Shown here piece after piece: positions 14,307 through 15,016 of a stretch of DNA of 15,016 nt; the stretch's first letter is position 1; each line of letters starts with the position of its first letter. The stretch is from assembly GCA_964435625.1 (NCBI GenBank), contig CAYTAG010000066.1, positions 1 to 15,016 on the forward strand, read 5' to 3'. A model generated the notes under the pieces. That model saw only the letters and a program-made list of their open reading frames with translations. It had not been told where the DNA came from and made no database searches. Source of the DNA: PXRE01 sp964435625 (GTDB taxonomy: Archaea > Halobacteriota > Halobacteria > Halobacteriales > PXRE01). Both the position numbers and the translations under genes were made by a program.

Positions 14307-14315
14307 TAATAAAAA
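14307..14315 (-). promoter_or_regulatory. TATA-like box of the small winged-helix regulator
   Basis: The minus strand reads TTTTTATTA. A start about 26 nt downstream falls near 14285, giving a leader of about 35 nt that contains the strong Shine-Dalgarno site. The palindromes lie immediately downstream of it. Confidence 0.45.
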
Positions 14316-14375
14316 TCATTCGTCGTACAGGGACTGAAAGAACGGAGAAACGGGCGGGTTACCCGACCCGAAGTC

Positions 14376-14384
14376 TCTTATGAG
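14376..14384 (+). promoter_or_regulatory. TATA-like box of pan
   Basis: TCTTATGAG is centred about 26 nt before the pan ATG at 14406, with a purine-rich CGAAG directly upstream that could be the TFB recognition element. This predicts a leaderless pan transcript. Confidence 0.5.
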
Positions 14385-14405
14385 GGTGCCCCGTAAAGGC
14401 GGCTA

Positions 14406-15016
14406 ATGACCGATACCGTCGACGACGTCGACCTTCCGTACGACGAGGAGGAGGCGTCGGCACAGGACAAGATCGCCGCGTTGCGTGAACGCCTGGAGGT
14501 ACTCGAACAGCAAAACGAGGAGATGCGGGACAAACTGCTGGACGCCAACGCCGAGAACAACAAGTACCAGCAGAAACTCGAGCGGCTCACCCACGAGAAC
14601 AAGAAGCTCAAGCAGTCCCCGCTGTTCGTGGCGACGGTCCAGGAGTTGACCGACGAGGGCGTCATCATCAAGCAACACGGCAACAACCAGGAGGCGCTGA
14701 CCGAGGTGACCGAGGAACTGCGGGAGGACCTGGAGCCGGACGACCGCGTCGCGGTCAACAACTCGCTGTCCATCGTCAAGAGCCTCGACGACGAGACGGA
14801 CGTCCGCGCCCGCGTCATGCAGGTCGACGAGAGCCCGGAGGTCGGCTACACCGACATCGGCGGCCTCGACGAGCAGATCACCGAGGTCCGCGAGACCGTC
14901 GAGATGCCACTCCAGAAGCCGGGCATGTTCGACGACGTCGGCATCGACCCGCCGTCCGGCGTCCTGCTGCACGGCCCGCCCGGGACCGGGAAGACGATGC
15001 TGGCGAAGGCCGTCGC
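14406..15016 (+). CDS. pan: Proteasome-activating nucleotidase PAN (3' end outside window)
   Basis: 203 codons are visible, starting MTDTVDDVDLPYDEEEAS. Residues about 18-70 form the N-terminal coiled coil (KIAALRERLEVLEQQNEEMRD and on to HENKKLKQ). Residues about 72-138 form the OB domain (SPLFVATVQELTDEGVIIKQ...). The AAA+ module begins at VGYTDIGGLDEQI and reaches Walker A GPPGTGKT (190-197) before the window ends. PAN forms a hexameric ring that unfolds substrates and threads them into the 20S proteasome. Family members are about 400 aa, so about half is missing, including Walker B, the arginine fingers and the C-terminal HbYX-type docking tail. Haloarchaea often have two PAN paralogues, and which one this is cannot be told. 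Its own TATA-like box precedes it; it diverges from the small regulator. Confidence 0.96.
   Translation, partial: MTDTVDDVDLPYDEEEASAQDKIAALRERLEVLEQQNEEMRDKLLDANAENNKYQQKLERLTHENKKLKQSPLFVATVQELTDEGVIIKQHGNNQEALTEVTEELREDLEPDDRVAVNNSLSIVKSLDDETDVRARVMQVDESPEVGYTDIGGLDEQITEVRETVEMPLQKPGMFDDVGIDPPSGVLLHGPPGTGKTMLAKAV

Noticed and set aside
1..15016. Search for CRISPR arrays, tRNA or rRNA genes, insertion sequences, and defence or toxin-antitoxin modules.
   Set aside because: No spaced identical repeats, cloverleaf, terminal inverted repeats with a transposase, or characteristic defence domains were seen; the only mobile elements are the two inteins.

Overview
The window comes from a haloarchaeon (class Halobacteria). 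The DNA is GC-rich, the predicted proteins are strongly acidic, several genes have a TATA-like box about 26-30 nt upstream of the start codon (leaderless-type promoters), and the gene set is archaeal: SufBC, an intein-bearing family B DNA polymerase, Mre11-Rad50 and the proteasome-activating nucleotidase PAN. The genus cannot be fixed by eye.

Layout: (1) 1-2084, minus strand: sufC then sufB (3' end cut by the window edge), the Fe-S cluster assembly operon. (2) 2266-7464, minus strand: polB, one 1732-codon reading frame whose motifs A and B are each split by an intein carrying LAGLIDADG endonuclease motifs. The spliced polymerase would be 915 aa. (3) 7625-9433, plus strand: a 56-aa acidic protein, a two-helix membrane protein, a winged-helix regulator and an acetoacetate-decarboxylase-fold enzyme 3 nt behind it. 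(4) 9434-13931, minus strand: a small Arg-rich protein of unknown function, mre11 and rad50, with mre11 and rad50 overlapping by 4 nt. Rad50 and the decarboxylase-like gene converge with their stop codons directly abutting. (5) 13991-15016: a small winged-helix regulator (minus) diverging from pan (plus, cut by the window end) across a 154-bp AT-rich spacer with two near-identical 10-bp palindromes.

Functionally this is mostly core housekeeping: Fe-S assembly, replication, double-strand-break processing and protein turnover, with small lineage-specific genes between. The mobile parts are the two inteins. I see no CRISPR array, insertion sequence, tRNA or rRNA, and no convincing new defence or metabolic system. 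The most interesting details are the twin inteins inserted at the same SLY tripeptide with atypical Gly-Gln C-termini, a PCNA-binding-like tail on Mre11 whose codons also form the Rad50 ribosome-binding site, and the paired palindromes between the small regulator and pan.
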